From: Campylobacter concisus
Lineage (GTDB): Bacteria > Campylobacterota > Campylobacteria > Campylobacterales > Campylobacteraceae
Length of the DNA: 64,000 nt
Assembly (NCBI RefSeq): GCF_001891085.1
Contig: NZ_JXUP01000006.1
Coordinates: forward strand, 310,001-374,000
Direction of reading: 5' to 3'
This document shows, one piece after another, positions 38,053-47,472 of this stretch; within the stretch, counting starts at the first letter, position 1; the number at the start of each line of letters is the position of its first letter. The translations under genes and the position numbers were made by a program. The notes under the pieces were generated by a model, which was not told the DNA's origin, searched no databases, and worked only from the letters and a program-made list of their open reading frames with translations.

Positions 38053-38379
38053 TTAAAAAAATTACTGCCGTTTTCAAAACCACGATGCTATCTAACGTTT
38101 AAAAAAAAATTGTAATGAATTACTTTGAAAAAGATATAAGTATACCGGCCATGCATAGGTGTGCGTTGAGCGCTAGTTTACGGACATTACGACAATGGAG
38201 TATAAATTTAATGCTTGCGTCTATTTAAACGGCGAGGCAACATCGTAAAGAATGCGTCCGAAACAGCGATCGATACTCTGATAGCTATCGGTGCGTGCGG
38301 CAAATAATAAATACCCGCTTTACTTCGCCTTTTTCAGCTATTTTTGGCTAAAATCGCCCAAAAATCAAAAAGGCGAAAT
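38053..38379. other. Intergenic region with possible gene remnants before ubiD
   Basis: 327 bases without a credible gene. It has higher G+C than its flanks and short open frames: 38115-38228 (37 codons), 38195-38248 (MEYKFNACVYLNGEATS) and 38215-38307 (TTG start, ends NASETAIDTLIAIGACGK). None has a ribosome site. The last two read like fragments of one gene separated by a frameshift. The final 35 bases hold the ubiD promoter (TAAAAT at 38349). Confidence 0.4.
38349..38354 (+). promoter_or_regulatory. -10-like box (TAAAAT) for ubiD
   Basis: TTTTTGGCTAAAATCGCC lies 26 bases before the ubiD ATG at 38380. This resembles other -10 regions here (GGCTATAATC at 31729 and 45808). An AAGGCG ribosome site follows. 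Confidence 0.4.
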
Positions 38380-40188
38380 ATGGACTACATCAAGCTTTTA
38401 AAAGAAAATAATCTACTTCGTGTTATCGACGAGCCAGTAGATATTGATCTTGAGATCGCGCACGCTAGCTACATCGAGGTCAAGCGTGAGGGCTCGCAAG
38501 CGCTACTTTTTAAAAACCCAGTCTGCAAAAAAACTGGGTGTAAATTTGCCCCAGTGCTTACAAATATCTATGGCTCAAAACACGCACTTGAGCTTATATT
38601 TGGGCTAAATCCTGATGAGATAGCAGAAGAGATAGAAAAGCTTTTAAAGCCCAAAAAACCTGAAAATTTCAAAGAAAAGCTTGATTTTTTAGCCTATCTT
38701 TTTAGCATGAGAAAAATTTTTACTAAAAGGCTAAAAGGCGAGGGCGAGTGTCAGCAGGTAAAATTTATAGGCGAGCAGGCCGATCTTTTGAGTCTACCTG
38801 CACTAAAGACATGGCCACATGATGGAGGCGCTTTTATCACGATGGGTCAGGTCTATACGCAAAGTCTAGATGGCACGCTGCAAAATTTAGGCATGTACCG
38901 CCTACAAATTTATGATAAAAATCGCCTTGGCATGCACTGGCAGATCCACAAAGACGGTGCAAATTTCTTTCATGAATACAAGCGCGCTGGCAAAAAAATG
39001 CCAGTCTCTGTAGCTATTGGTGGCGATCCACTCTACATCTGGTGTGGGCAAGCACCGCTTCCAAAGGGAGTTTTTGAACTTTTGCTTTATGGTTTTATCC
39101 GCAAAGAGCCAGCCAAACTTATAAAATCCTTAACGAATGAAATTTACGTTCCGCACGATGCGGACTACGTGATAGAAGGTTTCGTGGATACGGCTAAGTG
39201 TGAGCTTGAGGGGCCATTTGGCGATCATACTGGCTTTTATACGCCTATCGAGCCTTTTCCGGTGATGGATGTAACGGCGATAACTAGTAAGCGTGAGCCG
39301 ATATTTCACGCGACTGTGGTTGGAAAGCCGCCACTTGAGGATAAATATATGGGCTGGGCGACTGAGCGGGTTTTTTTGCCGCTTTTGCGAACGACCGTGC
39401 CTGAACTACTGGACTACAATATGCCTGAAAATGGCGTTTTTCACAACCTAATCTTAGCCAAGATAAATACGCTCTATCCAGCTCATGCAAAGCAGGCCAT
39501 GCACGCATTTTGGGGCGTTGGGCAGATGAGCTTTGTAAAACATGCCATTTTTGTTGGAGCCGATGCGCCTGAGCTCAAAGACTATGATGAATTTACTAGC
39601 TTTGTTCTAAATCGTTTTGGTAGCCAAAGTGTGCTAATAAGCCAAGGCGTGTGCGATCAGCTTGATCACGCTAGTCCAAATTCGTGTTTTGGTGGCAAAC
39701 TCGGTGTAGATGCGACGCAAGACTTTTGTAAATTTAGCCCTGTGGTTTTAAGTGACAGTGAGCTTTTGGCTAAATTTCAAAGCGTTACGCCAAACGTAAA
39801 AGAGCTTAAGCAGTTTAAAACGGATACCAAAACGCCTATTTGCGTGGTGAAATTTGAAAAAGATTGTGTGGTAAAAGAGCTATTTTCTAAGCTTTTGACA
39901 TTTAGAGATTTTTTCAAACTCCTTATCGTTGTGGATATGCAAAATCACCTTGAAAACCCATATATGCTACTTTGGCGTGTGACAAATAACATCGATGCCT
40001 TGCGTGATATCTTCATAGATGGTGAAAATTTCTGCGTAGATGCGACGAGCAAGGACGAGCTAGAGGGATATACGCGTGGCTGGCCGTTGCAAACGGATTG
40101 TGACCGCGAAGTAGTTGCTGATCTAGTTAAGCGCGGCATAGTAGAAGATGAGCCAGAGTTATTTAAAAAATTTGAAATATTTGGCTAG
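38380..40188 (+). CDS. ubiD: UbiD-family menaquinone-pathway decarboxylase
   Basis: A 602-residue prenylated-FMN-dependent decarboxylase of the UbiD family. In this group it is expected to serve menaquinone synthesis (the MqnP/futalosine-type role). Visible signatures are GMYRLQIYDKNRLGMHWQIHKDGANFF (substrate/cofactor loop, about residues 170-196), VEGPFGDHTGFYTP-like LEGPFGDHTGFYTPIEPFP (about 275, catalytic Glu region) and the C-terminal GGKLGVDAT. ATG at 38380 is chosen over the in-frame TTG at 38344, which lies in the promoter. It ends before a terminator facing ppk. Confidence 0.92.
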   Translation: MDYIKLLKENNLLRVIDEPVDIDLEIAHASYIEVKREGSQALLFKNPVCKKTGCKFAPVLTNIYGSKHALELIFGLNPDEIAEEIEKLLKPKKPENFKEKLDFLAYLFSMRKIFTKRLKGEGECQQVKFIGEQADLLSLPALKTWPHDGGAFITMGQVYTQSLDGTLQNLGMYRLQIYDKNRLGMHWQIHKDGANFFHEYKRAGKKMPVSVAIGGDPLYIWCGQAPLPKGVFELLLYGFIRKEPAKLIKSLTNEIYVPHDADYVIEGFVDTAKCELEGPFGDHTGFYTPIEPFPVMDVTAITSKREPIFHATVVGKPPLEDKYMGWATERVFLPLLRTTVPELLDYNMPENGVFHNLILAKINTLYPAHAKQAMHAFWGVGQMSFVKHAIFVGADAPELKDYDEFTSFVLNRFGSQSVLISQGVCDQLDHASPNSCFGGKLGVDATQDFCKFSPVVLSDSELLAKFQSVTPNVKELKQFKTDTKTPICVVKFEKDCVVKELFSKLLTFRDFFKLLIVVDMQNHLENPYMLLWRVTNNIDALRDIFIDGENFCVDATSKDELEGYTRGWPLQTDCDREVVADLVKRGIVEDEPELFKKFEIFG

Positions 40189-40298
40189 CTTTGAGGGGCT
40201 CAAGTAAGTTTATGAATTTTGCTTTTTGTTGTGGATTTAAAATTTTTAATAATATTTACTTAATCAAATGCTAGTACTTTTTATGCTGATTAAAAAAT

Positions 40299-40323
40299 AG
40301 CTTTTAGACTAGGTCTAAAAGCT
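40299..40323. terminator. Bidirectional terminator between ubiD and ppk
   Basis: An 11-bp perfect stem (AGCTTTTAGAC/GTCTAAAAGCT) with a 3-base loop TAG lies between convergent genes; T-rich flanks. Confidence 0.75.
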
Positions 40324-40333
40324 TAATTTATTT

Positions 40334-42430
40334 TTAGCTCTCTTTTAAGAGCTTGCTTGCGAGCATATCGGCTTTTGCTTTATCTGTATCTTTTTTTACG
40401 GATTTATAAATTTTAGATATATAATTTTCCAAAACTTCGTGGCAAGATATTACTTTTTCATTTTCACTTCTTACAACTTTTATGTATTCACCGCTATTTT
40501 GTAGCTCAAAAGCTAGGTCATTATCGCTTAACTGAAGCTCTAAAATTTCAAGCAACCTCTCTTGAAGTCTTGGTTCAAAAATAGGAGTCATAAGCTCCAA
40601 GCGACGCTCTAAATTTCTCGGCATCCAGTCAGCACTTGAGATATAAATTTTTGGCTGAGCATGTTTAAAGTATAAAATTCTAGCGTGCTCTAAGTATTTG
40701 CCAATGATCGAGCGAACTTTGATGTTTTCGCTTTTGCCTTTTATGCCAGGCCTTAGTCCGCATACACCACGAACTATAAGATCGATCTTTACACCTGCGT
40801 TTGATGCGCGGCTAAGCTCATTTATCACATCTTCATCGATTAGTGCGTTCATTTTGGCGATGATCCTACCCTCGCTGCCTTTGCTTGCCTCTACTCTTAT
40901 CTTTTCGATAATGCGCTCTTTTATCTGAAAAGGCGACATGCTAAGAGCGTTTAGACGGCGATTTTTATTATATCCTGAGAGGATGTGAAAAAACGAAGTC
41001 GTATCTTGGCTAAATTCTTCTTTGCTAGTAAATAGGCTCACGTCGGTGTAAATTTTTGCCGAACTGCCGTTGTAATTGCCTGTGCCAAAGTGCATATAAA
41101 ATTTAAGCTTATCACCGATTTGGCGGATGACCTGGCTAACTTTTGCATGCACCTTAAAACCTGTGATGCCATATATCACATGCGCCCCAGCGTCTTCAAG
41201 CGCCTTTGCCCAGTGCAGGTTATTCTCTTCATCAAACCTTGCTTTTAGCTCAACCATCACAGTTACTTGCTTGCCATCACTTGCGGCGTCTATTAGGCTT
41301 TGAATTATTGGTGAACTTTTATCGACTCTATAAAGTGTCATTCGAATAGATATGACTTTTGGATCTTTGCTGGCTTCTTTTATAAAGCTTACAACTGGAT
41401 CAAAGCTCTCAAATGGATGCACTAAGAGTACATCTTCTTTATCTATGGCGTCAAATACCGAGATACCATTGCCAAATGGCGGTAGCGTTTTTGGAACGTA
41501 AGGCGCATTTGCCAGATGGGTAAAATTTTTGCTTCCAGCTATCTCCCAAAGCGAGCTAAGAGTGAGCGGAATACTTGAAAAATAGACATCTTTATGAAAA
41601 ATTTTCATATGAAAATTTAAGAATTCCAAGATGTCAGCATCCACGTTTTTATCGATTTGCATACGAACAAAAGCCCCTTTTCTGCGAAGCTTTAGCCCTT
41701 GCTCAAGTATCATCATAAAATCATCCGCCTCTTCTTCTTCGATGACGATATCAGCATTTCTTGTCACTCTAAAAGCAGCTGAGCTAAGTAGCTTATACCC
41801 TGGAAAAATTTCTTCTGCGTGGCGATGCACGATCGTTTCAATCGGCACAAAAACATTGCTACTTGGCTGTGTAAAACGTGGCAAGACTCTTGAAATTCTT
41901 ATCATGCCGTATTTTAAAATTTCTGGATGCTCAATATCGGCAAGCTTAACTGCAAGCGAGAAGCTAAGGTTGTTTAGGTGCGGAAATGGATGAGTCGCAT
42001 CGACAGCGATAGGCACGATGACTGGCAAGATATTTGAGAAAAAGTATTCGTCGCACTTTTGCTTCAAGCTATCATCAAGCTCGTCATAATTTTTTATAAA
42101 AAGCCCCTCTTTGCTAAGAGCATTTACTGTTTTTTTATAGTGATCTTCTACTAAATTTTGCTCATTTTGTAGATATTTTCTAATCTCTCTTAGCTGATCA
42201 AGTGGGCTCATGCCATCGCCACTGCTTGTAGTAGCTCCAGCTGCAAAAAGCTGCTTTAAGCCAGCAACTCTGATCATATAAAACTCGTCTAGATTTGTCA
42301 TATAAATGGCTATAAATTTTAGCTTTTCAAGTAAAGGTATATCCTTTTCACACTGAGCGAGCACCCTTGAATTAAATCGTAGCCAGCTTAATTCTCGGTT
42401 TATAAAAAGAGTTTCATTTTCGCTCATCAT
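40334..42430 (-). CDS. ppk: Polyphosphate kinase Ppk1
   Basis: Makes inorganic polyphosphate from ATP. 698 residues, the family length. It begins [19 protein letters not shown] (N-terminal domain). The autophosphorylated His lies in [16 protein letters not shown] (about residue 431). The second phospholipase D-like His motif is in [30 protein letters not shown] (about 582). Poly-P supports stress survival, biofilm and motility in Campylobacter. It starts at ATG after AAGGAG and is divergent from the 26-residue reading frame at 42541. Confidence 0.96.
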   Translation of the reverse strand: MMSENETLFINRELSWLRFNSRVLAQCEKDIPLLEKLKFIAIYMTNLDEFYMIRVAGLKQLFAAGATTSSGDGMSPLDQLREIRKYLQNEQNLVEDHYKKTVNALSKEGLFIKNYDELDDSLKQKCDEYFFSNILPVIVPIAVDATHPFPHLNNLSFSLAVKLADIEHPEILKYGMIRISRVLPRFTQPSSNVFVPIETIVHRHAEEIFPGYKLLSSAAFRVTRNADIVIEEEEADDFMMILEQGLKLRRKGAFVRMQIDKNVDADILEFLNFHMKIFHKDVYFSSIPLTLSSLWEIAGSKNFTHLANAPYVPKTLPPFGNGISVFDAIDKEDVLLVHPFESFDPVVSFIKEASKDPKVISIRMTLYRVDKSSPIIQSLIDAASDGKQVTVMVELKARFDEENNLHWAKALEDAGAHVIYGITGFKVHAKVSQVIRQIGDKLKFYMHFGTGNYNGSSAKIYTDVSLFTSKEEFSQDTTSFFHILSGYNKNRRLNALSMSPFQIKERIIEKIRVEASKGSEGRIIAKMNALIDEDVINELSRASNAGVKIDLIVRGVCGLRPGIKGKSENIKVRSIIGKYLEHARILYFKHAQPKIYISSADWMPRNLERRLELMTPIFEPRLQERLLEILELQLSDNDLAFELQNSGEYIKVVRSENEKVISCHEVLENYISKIYKSVKKDTDKAKADMLASKLLKES

Positions 42431-42540
42431 CTTCTCCTTGTACGTTTTTGAGTTATTTTATGATATGTGCGGTTATAAAGTTCTTACTTTATTTAAATTT
42501 TTGGTTACAATAAGCCAAAATTTAAATTTAAAGGCTTGTT

Positions 42541-42621
42541 ATGTCTGATTATGTGATATTGGTTGGTATCTTTTTAGTGGCAGTCGTTGTTTTTGCACTT
42601 ATTAAAAAGATATCGTTTTAG
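42541..42621 (+). CDS. Possible 26-residue single-helix membrane peptide
   Basis: ATG at 42541 opens 26 codons made of almost only hydrophobic residues (YVILVGIFLVAVVVFALI) followed by KKISF and TAG. AAAGG lies 7 bases upstream, and TACAAT sits about 35 bases upstream. The last bases overlap the convergent NUDIX stop codon. Size and composition fit a small membrane peptide, but expression is unproven. Confidence 0.45.
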   Translation: MSDYVILVGIFLVAVVVFALIKKISF

Positions 42622-43202
42622 CTTTTAAATTTCTCCCACCACAAATAAGCAAATATGAGCCCAAAGCCCTTGACTTTGCTCTCGTCAAAGGCAAATTTCA
42701 TCATGTCTTCTCGTTTTATAAAAACAAGCTCTATATCTTCGCCATCGACGCCACCGCCAGAATTTACCTTCATACTCTCATCGATCTTTGCGTAAAACAT
42801 CGTTTGCATATTGCCTCCAAAGCCAAAAGCACCGTATGTCATCGTGATACGCTCTATCTCTTTTAGCTCATAGCCCACTTCTTCGATCGCTTCTTCTCTA
42901 GCTGTTTGCTCTTCGCTAAGTCCTTTATCCATAAGCCCTGCGCAAAGCTCATAAGTAAAGCCTTGCTCATTTGTTTTGATGCCTTCTTTTTCTTGTGAGT
43001 ACCAAACAGCAGGACGAAACTGCTTTACAAATAAAAAGGCATCTTTTTGCTCGTGATATAAAAAAATACTAACACTATTCATCACCTTGACGCAATCCCA
43101 GTCTCTTTGGATGCCATTTTGCATAAATTTCATCTTAAATGGCTTTAAATATTTTGACTCGCCAAGAGGCAGAATTTCTAAATTAGTTATAGTAGTATCC
43201 AT
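42618..43202 (-). CDS. NUDIX hydrolase, UDP-sugar diphosphatase-like
   Basis: A 194-residue NUDIX hydrolase. The box reads AGLMDKGLSEEQTAREEAIEEVGYEL: the canonical REUxEE core is replaced by EEAIEE, which is the variant I recall from UDP-glucose diphosphatase NUDT14. The downstream YGAFGFGGNMQTMFYAKID also fits that group. It probably hydrolyses a UDP-sugar or ADP-sugar. The ATG overlaps the end of mgtE by 16 bases, and the gene is last in the M23-mgtE-nudix operon. Confidence 0.8.
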   Translation of the reverse strand: MDTTITNLEILPLGESKYLKPFKMKFMQNGIQRDWDCVKVMNSVSIFLYHEQKDAFLFVKQFRPAVWYSQEKEGIKTNEQGFTYELCAGLMDKGLSEEQTAREEAIEEVGYELKEIERITMTYGAFGFGGNMQTMFYAKIDESMKVNSGGGVDGEDIELVFIKREDMMKFAFDESKVKGFGLIFAYLWWEKFKS

Positions 43203-44554
43203 TTTGCAAGTCCTAAAAAGCTAAAAAATCCTATCGCATCAGTAAAAGTAGTAAGAATGACGGCTGAGCCGACTGCAGGATCTATGTTAAAGCGCCTTAG
43301 CGTTAAAGGTATGATCGTGCCAAAAAAGCCAGCAAAGAATAAATTCGTAACCATGCTAAGCCCAATAACAACGCCAAGCATACCTTTGTCAAACCAAACA
43401 GAGGCGATTATGCCCATTGCCACACCAAAGATTAGTCCATTTATGAGTGAAATACTAACCTCACGTTTTAGGACATTTTTGGCATCTTTAAACTCGATCT
43501 CACCAAGTGCCAGACGGCGAACCGTAACGGCAAGCGCTTGCGTGCCGGTATTTCCGCCCATTGATGCAACTATTGGCATTAAAACAGCAAGAGCGACGTA
43601 GGCTGCGATTGTCTCGTCAAAAAGTCCGATTATGGACGAGCTAAAAAGAGCTGTTAGTAAATTTACACCAAGCCAAACCGCACGACCACGACCAGCCTTA
43701 AAAAGTGTATCGTCCTCTTCTGACTCGTCATCAACGCCGGCTAGGTTATAAATTTGCTCAGTTGCACTCTCTTGAATGTAGTCGTGGATATCATCAGACG
43801 TGATACGACCAAGTAAAATTCCAGTGCTACTTGTAACAGCGATAACGTTTAGATCGTACTCTTGAAACATATCAGCGACATTTTGCATAAGGTCCATATC
43901 ATTTGCAACATGTGGCTTGTAGTGATCGATCTGCGCTGACTCGATATTTTGCTTTAACGTCTTTGTAAAATCAAAAAGTATAAGATCTTCAAGCGGGATA
44001 GCGTATTGTAAAACGCCATTTTTATCGATAATAAAAAGCTGTGAGATATTTTCTAACTTGCCTTCTTGCTTTTCTCGTCTAAGCCTTGCTACTGCATTGC
44101 CAAGCTTTTCTTCAAGGTGAGCTGAGAAAAGCTCTGTTTGCATGTGAGCACCAGCTCTATCTTCTTCGTAGCTTCTAAGTCTTAAAATTTCATTTTGGTT
44201 TTCTCTATCAAGCTCGTTAAAGAGCTCTCTAGCTTTATCCTCATCGATATCCTCGATGTATTGAAGCAAATCAGTCGCATCATCACTCTCTAGCTCTTCA
44301 AGTGCTTCTACGATTTTTTCAGCTGGAAGCTGTTCGATCACATCTTTTAGCATGTGATCAGGTAGCTCGATAGCAACGTCGCCTAAAATTTCAGGATCTA
44401 GCTTTTCAAGATAGTGAGCAAAAAGCTCCTCATCGTGTTTCTTTAGTGTTTTTAAGTGCTGGGCTAGCTCGTAAGGAGAGAGTTCGTTATCTTCTAAATT
44501 TTCATCCAAATGCTGATCTATCAGCTCTTTTGCTTCTTCTAGTTCTTGGCTCAA
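43187..44554 (-). CDS. mgtE: Magnesium transporter MgtE
   Basis: A 455-residue magnesium channel. The N-terminal helical superhelix domain (MgtE_N, about residues 20-130) has many Asp/Glu. Two CBS domains (about 135-255) sense Mg2+, followed by a plug helix and five membrane helices (about 275-455). ASMGGNTGTQALAVTVR (about 335) is the conserved pore signature. It starts 9 bases after the M23 peptidase stop. No Mg2+ riboswitch could precede it because of this spacing. Confidence 0.95.
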   Translation of the reverse strand: MSQELEEAKELIDQHLDENLEDNELSPYELAQHLKTLKKHDEELFAHYLEKLDPEILGDVAIELPDHMLKDVIEQLPAEKIVEALEELESDDATDLLQYIEDIDEDKARELFNELDRENQNEILRLRSYEEDRAGAHMQTELFSAHLEEKLGNAVARLRREKQEGKLENISQLFIIDKNGVLQYAIPLEDLILFDFTKTLKQNIESAQIDHYKPHVANDMDLMQNVADMFQEYDLNVIAVTSSTGILLGRITSDDIHDYIQESATEQIYNLAGVDDESEEDDTLFKAGRGRAVWLGVNLLTALFSSSIIGLFDETIAAYVALAVLMPIVASMGGNTGTQALAVTVRRLALGEIEFKDAKNVLKREVSISLINGLIFGVAMGIIASVWFDKGMLGVVIGLSMVTNLFFAGFFGTIIPLTLRRFNIDPAVGSAVILTTFTDAIGFFSFLGLAKWILL

Positions 44555-44563
44555 GTTTTACCT

Positions 44564-45733
44564 TTAAAATTCTATTACATTAGGGAAAAATTCCACTTTG
44601 TGATACTCTTTTTCATTATTTAAAGCATTTTTTATTAGCTCGTCATTTTTGCTAACAACTGCTTTAAATTTAGCTGATTCTTTCTTATCCTCTAGGCTTT
44701 TAACGACCTTTATTGCACTTTCTGGATTGATAGGCTTATTATCTCTATAAAGACCAAAATGAAGGTGTGGTCCTGTGCTCATACCGCTTGTGCCAACGTA
44801 GGCTATAAGTGTACCTTGCTTGACTTTTAAACCGCCTTTTATGCCTTTAGCAAAGCCATTTAGGTGAGCATAAAGTGTCTCATAGCCACCAGCATGAGAG
44901 ATGATGACGGTTCTGCCATATCCGCTTTTTTGTCCGACAAATTTAACCGTGCCATCGCCTGCGGCTTTGATTGGTGTGCCTTTTGGAGCACCGTAGTCAA
45001 CGCCAAGGTGCGCTCTATATCTTTGGAGAATAGGGTGCCATCTTTTTAGGGTAAAAGCTGATGTGATTCTGGCGTTTGCAAGAGGGCGGACTAATAAAAA
45101 TTTATCATTCTTCTTGCCATTTTTATCATAAAATTTATCTTCAAATTTATACATGACATATCGTTTATTTTTCGTTTCTATCATCGCAGCATAGATTTCT
45201 GGAGTGCCAAAAGAGCGGCCCATGCGTATTTTTTGATTATAAACGATAGCGATCGTATCGCCTTTGTTTATCTTTTTAAAATCAATACCACTTCCTTTAA
45301 AAATTTCTTTAAAGCCAAGAGCTAGCGTGCCAGAGCCAGTGTAGTCAAAAATGTCTTCAGAGACTGATTTGTCTACCTTTAAGGCTAAAAATTTATCCTC
45401 ACTTTGATAAGAGATGGGAAGAAATTCGAGCTTAAATTTATCATTGTCATCTCTAAAAATATGCATTTGAAGCTCGTCACTAACAGGGATTAGTACTTGT
45501 TTGGTGTTGCCGTTGTCGTCTTTATAAATTTGATACTTTGTGCCAGCGATGATCTCTTCTGTTAGTTCTTGATCTTCGGTTGCTAAATTATAGTAAAGTG
45601 AAAGTGGGATTTTGTTTGTCTCTAAGAAATTTAAGAAGTTACTTCCATTTGGCCAGCTAAGCTCGTCGACACTTGGCTTTATAGCGTATAAATTTATAGA
45701 TAATATTGCAAAAATTATAAAAATACGAGGCAT
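44564..45733 (-). CDS. M23 peptidoglycan DD-endopeptidase, Csd3/Pgp3-like
   Basis: A 389-residue exported metallopeptidase with a signal peptide (about residues 1-17). The N-terminal half has an OapA-like/inhibitory region (about 60-190). The M23 (LytM) domain is at about 235-345 with zinc ligands in HLGVDYGAP and the HLHFGLY motif (H-x-H), plus YAHL. Orthologues Csd3 (HP0506) in H. pylori and Pgp3 in C. jejuni trim cross-links and set cell shape. It is divergent from the PgbA-like gene, an arrangement close to that around HP0506-HP0508. Confidence 0.87.
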   Translation of the reverse strand: MPRIFIIFAILSINLYAIKPSVDELSWPNGSNFLNFLETNKIPLSLYYNLATEDQELTEEIIAGTKYQIYKDDNGNTKQVLIPVSDELQMHIFRDDNDKFKLEFLPISYQSEDKFLALKVDKSVSEDIFDYTGSGTLALGFKEIFKGSGIDFKKINKGDTIAIVYNQKIRMGRSFGTPEIYAAMIETKNKRYVMYKFEDKFYDKNGKKNDKFLLVRPLANARITSAFTLKRWHPILQRYRAHLGVDYGAPKGTPIKAAGDGTVKFVGQKSGYGRTVIISHAGGYETLYAHLNGFAKGIKGGLKVKQGTLIAYVGTSGMSTGPHLHFGLYRDNKPINPESAIKVVKSLEDKKESAKFKAVVSKNDELIKNALNNEKEYHKVEFFPNVIEF

Positions 45734-45809
45734 TAATGTCCTTTTAAAAAGCTGGTGGGATTTTAACTAAAACTTGCTTTAATTTTGCAAAAGATAAAGC
45801 ATTTTAGGC

Positions 45810-45815
45810 TATAAT
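45810..45815 (+). promoter_or_regulatory. -10 box (TATAAT) for the PgbA-like gene
   Basis: GGCTATAATCGC lies 31 bases before the TTG start at 45847; TAGGAGATA follows as ribosome site. Confidence 0.5.
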
Positions 45816-45846
45816 CGCTCTAAAAATTTAAACCTAGGAGATATTT

Positions 45847-46569
45847 TTGAAACGTATATTTGTGATTTTATCGCTAGTTTTTGGCTTTGCTTTTGGGGCT
45901 GATTTTTCTTTAAATGAGTATAGAACTCCTATAATTAGCGTCGATAGTGATGGCACAGCGACGATAGTTGATAGTCCAGAAATTTTAATCGGCTCAAGTG
46001 GCGTTGTGCTTCATAAATTTGACACTGATAGCTCTATCATCGCAAGAGTTAGCGTTATCTCAAAAAATTCTGGCTTTGCTAAGATTAGATTTGAGGTGTT
46101 TGATCTACTTGAGCAAAAGGCGCTCCCACTTCCAGGCATCGCACCTGCAAATGGCGATATGGTCGTGCTAAACTATCTTTATAACCGCTCATTAATCATC
46201 GTGCCAAATAAAGAAATTTACGAAGAGATCACATCTGCGTTTCCAAATATGATATTTATCCACCCAGATATTATAGGAGCGTATCTAAGCTACGAGTACA
46301 AGCCAAATCCAAGCAGAGATGACTTTAGAAAAATGTGTGCTCAAAGTGCAGCTGGTCTAATTTTCGTAGCGATGGATGGCAGAAGCGTTTTTGCTGATTG
46401 CCAAAGCTTTAAAGTGCTAAAAGAATTTAAAAGTGGCGAGGTTGAGTACTATCAGCTACCATTTTATACAAGAGTTAGCGATATAGACACTGTGTTTTGG
46501 AAGCTAAATAGTGAGCACATCAACAACTACGACGCTCACTACGAAAAACTTTTTGAAGAAGATAACTGA
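45847..46569 (+). CDS. PgbA N-terminal domain-like protein
   Basis: A 240-residue exported protein with signal peptide (MKRIFVILSLVFGFAFG, cleavage near 18). It matches the conserved N-terminal domain of Helicobacter plasminogen-binding protein PgbA: NEYRTPIISVDSDGTATI, LPLPGIAPANGDMVVLNYLYNRSLIIVPN and FIHPDIIGAYLS. The lysine-rich C-terminal plasminogen-binding tail of the Helicobacter protein is absent, so binding of plasminogen should not be assumed. TTG start. The YihY gene follows 3 bases later. Confidence 0.75.
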   Translation: MKRIFVILSLVFGFAFGADFSLNEYRTPIISVDSDGTATIVDSPEILIGSSGVVLHKFDTDSSIIARVSVISKNSGFAKIRFEVFDLLEQKALPLPGIAPANGDMVVLNYLYNRSLIIVPNKEIYEEITSAFPNMIFIHPDIIGAYLSYEYKPNPSRDDFRKMCAQSAAGLIFVAMDGRSVFADCQSFKVLKEFKSGEVEYYQLPFYTRVSDIDTVFWKLNSEHINNYDAHYEKLFEEDN

Positions 46570-46572
46570 TAA

Positions 46573-47394
46573 ATGAGCCGTTTGTCCTTAAGTAAGCAAA
46601 ATTTAAAGGAGTTTTTAAATTTGCTCCCAATGCTTAAGGACAAAGAGCTCTTTCACTACGCTTCAAGCCTTAGTTTTCATACGATTTTATCGATCATTCC
46701 GATACTTCTTATATCGTTTTCTATCTTTACAAAACTGCCTAGTTTTGAGGATTATTACGCCAAAATTCAGGACTTTATATTTTCGGCTCTTTTGCCAAGT
46801 AATCAAGAGATCATCTCAAACTACTTGCAAAATTTCTTACAAAATAGCGGAAATTTAGGCATAGTTGGCTTTGTGGCGATGATATTTACATCAGCCATGT
46901 TTTTTAGTGACTATGAATATGTAGTTTTAAAAGTGACACGTGCGAGTAAGGCTAGAGGATTTTGGTCAGCACTTAGCTCGTATTGGACGCTTATCACGCT
47001 CGCGCCACTTGGTCTTGCTGGTAGTTTCTACCTCTCAAGCCTCATTCAAGAGATGCTAAACTCAAACGTAATCACAAACTCGATAAATTTTTTAAGCATA
47101 TTCCCATATCTCATCATCTGGGCGATATTTTGCATCACATATCTCATTTCAGTAAATGACGAGATAAAATTTAAGAGCGCATTTTTTAGCTCATTTGCCG
47201 CCTCGCTTGTTTGGTATATTGGCAAGTCGGCCTTTGTCTATTATGTCCTTTATAATAAAACCTATCTAAGCGTTTATGGCTCGTTTTCAGCAGTGCTTTT
47301 CTTTTTTGTCTGGATCTACATCTCGTGGATCATCTTTTTATATGGGCTAAAGCTTTGTGCTTATCTCTCAAACAGCTCAAAATTTAAAAGATAA
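46573..47394 (+). CDS. YihY/UPF0761 family inner-membrane protein
   Basis: A 273-residue protein with about six membrane helices. The family start LFHYASSLSFHTILSIIPILLISFSIF and the last part GSFSAVLFFFVWIYISWIIFLYGLKL are typical of YihY (formerly 'ribonuclease BN'). It is a membrane protein of unclear role, not a proven nuclease. ATG is 3 bases after the PgbA-like stop. Confidence 0.85.
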   Translation: MSRLSLSKQNLKEFLNLLPMLKDKELFHYASSLSFHTILSIIPILLISFSIFTKLPSFEDYYAKIQDFIFSALLPSNQEIISNYLQNFLQNSGNLGIVGFVAMIFTSAMFFSDYEYVVLKVTRASKARGFWSALSSYWTLITLAPLGLAGSFYLSSLIQEMLNSNVITNSINFLSIFPYLIIWAIFCITYLISVNDEIKFKSAFFSSFAASLVWYIGKSAFVYYVLYNKTYLSVYGSFSAVLFFFVWIYISWIIFLYGLKLCAYLSNSSKFKR

Positions 47395-47472
47395 ATTTAA
47401 TAGTTAGTACCAGCTGGCAATATATTTTTATAAATTTACCAGCTAGTGTGATTTGTATTATTTTATGTAAAA

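Noticed and set aside
38344-38379. Upstream TTG start of ubiD
   Set aside because: It lies within the TAAAAT promoter region and has no ribosome site; ATG 38380 follows AAGGCG.
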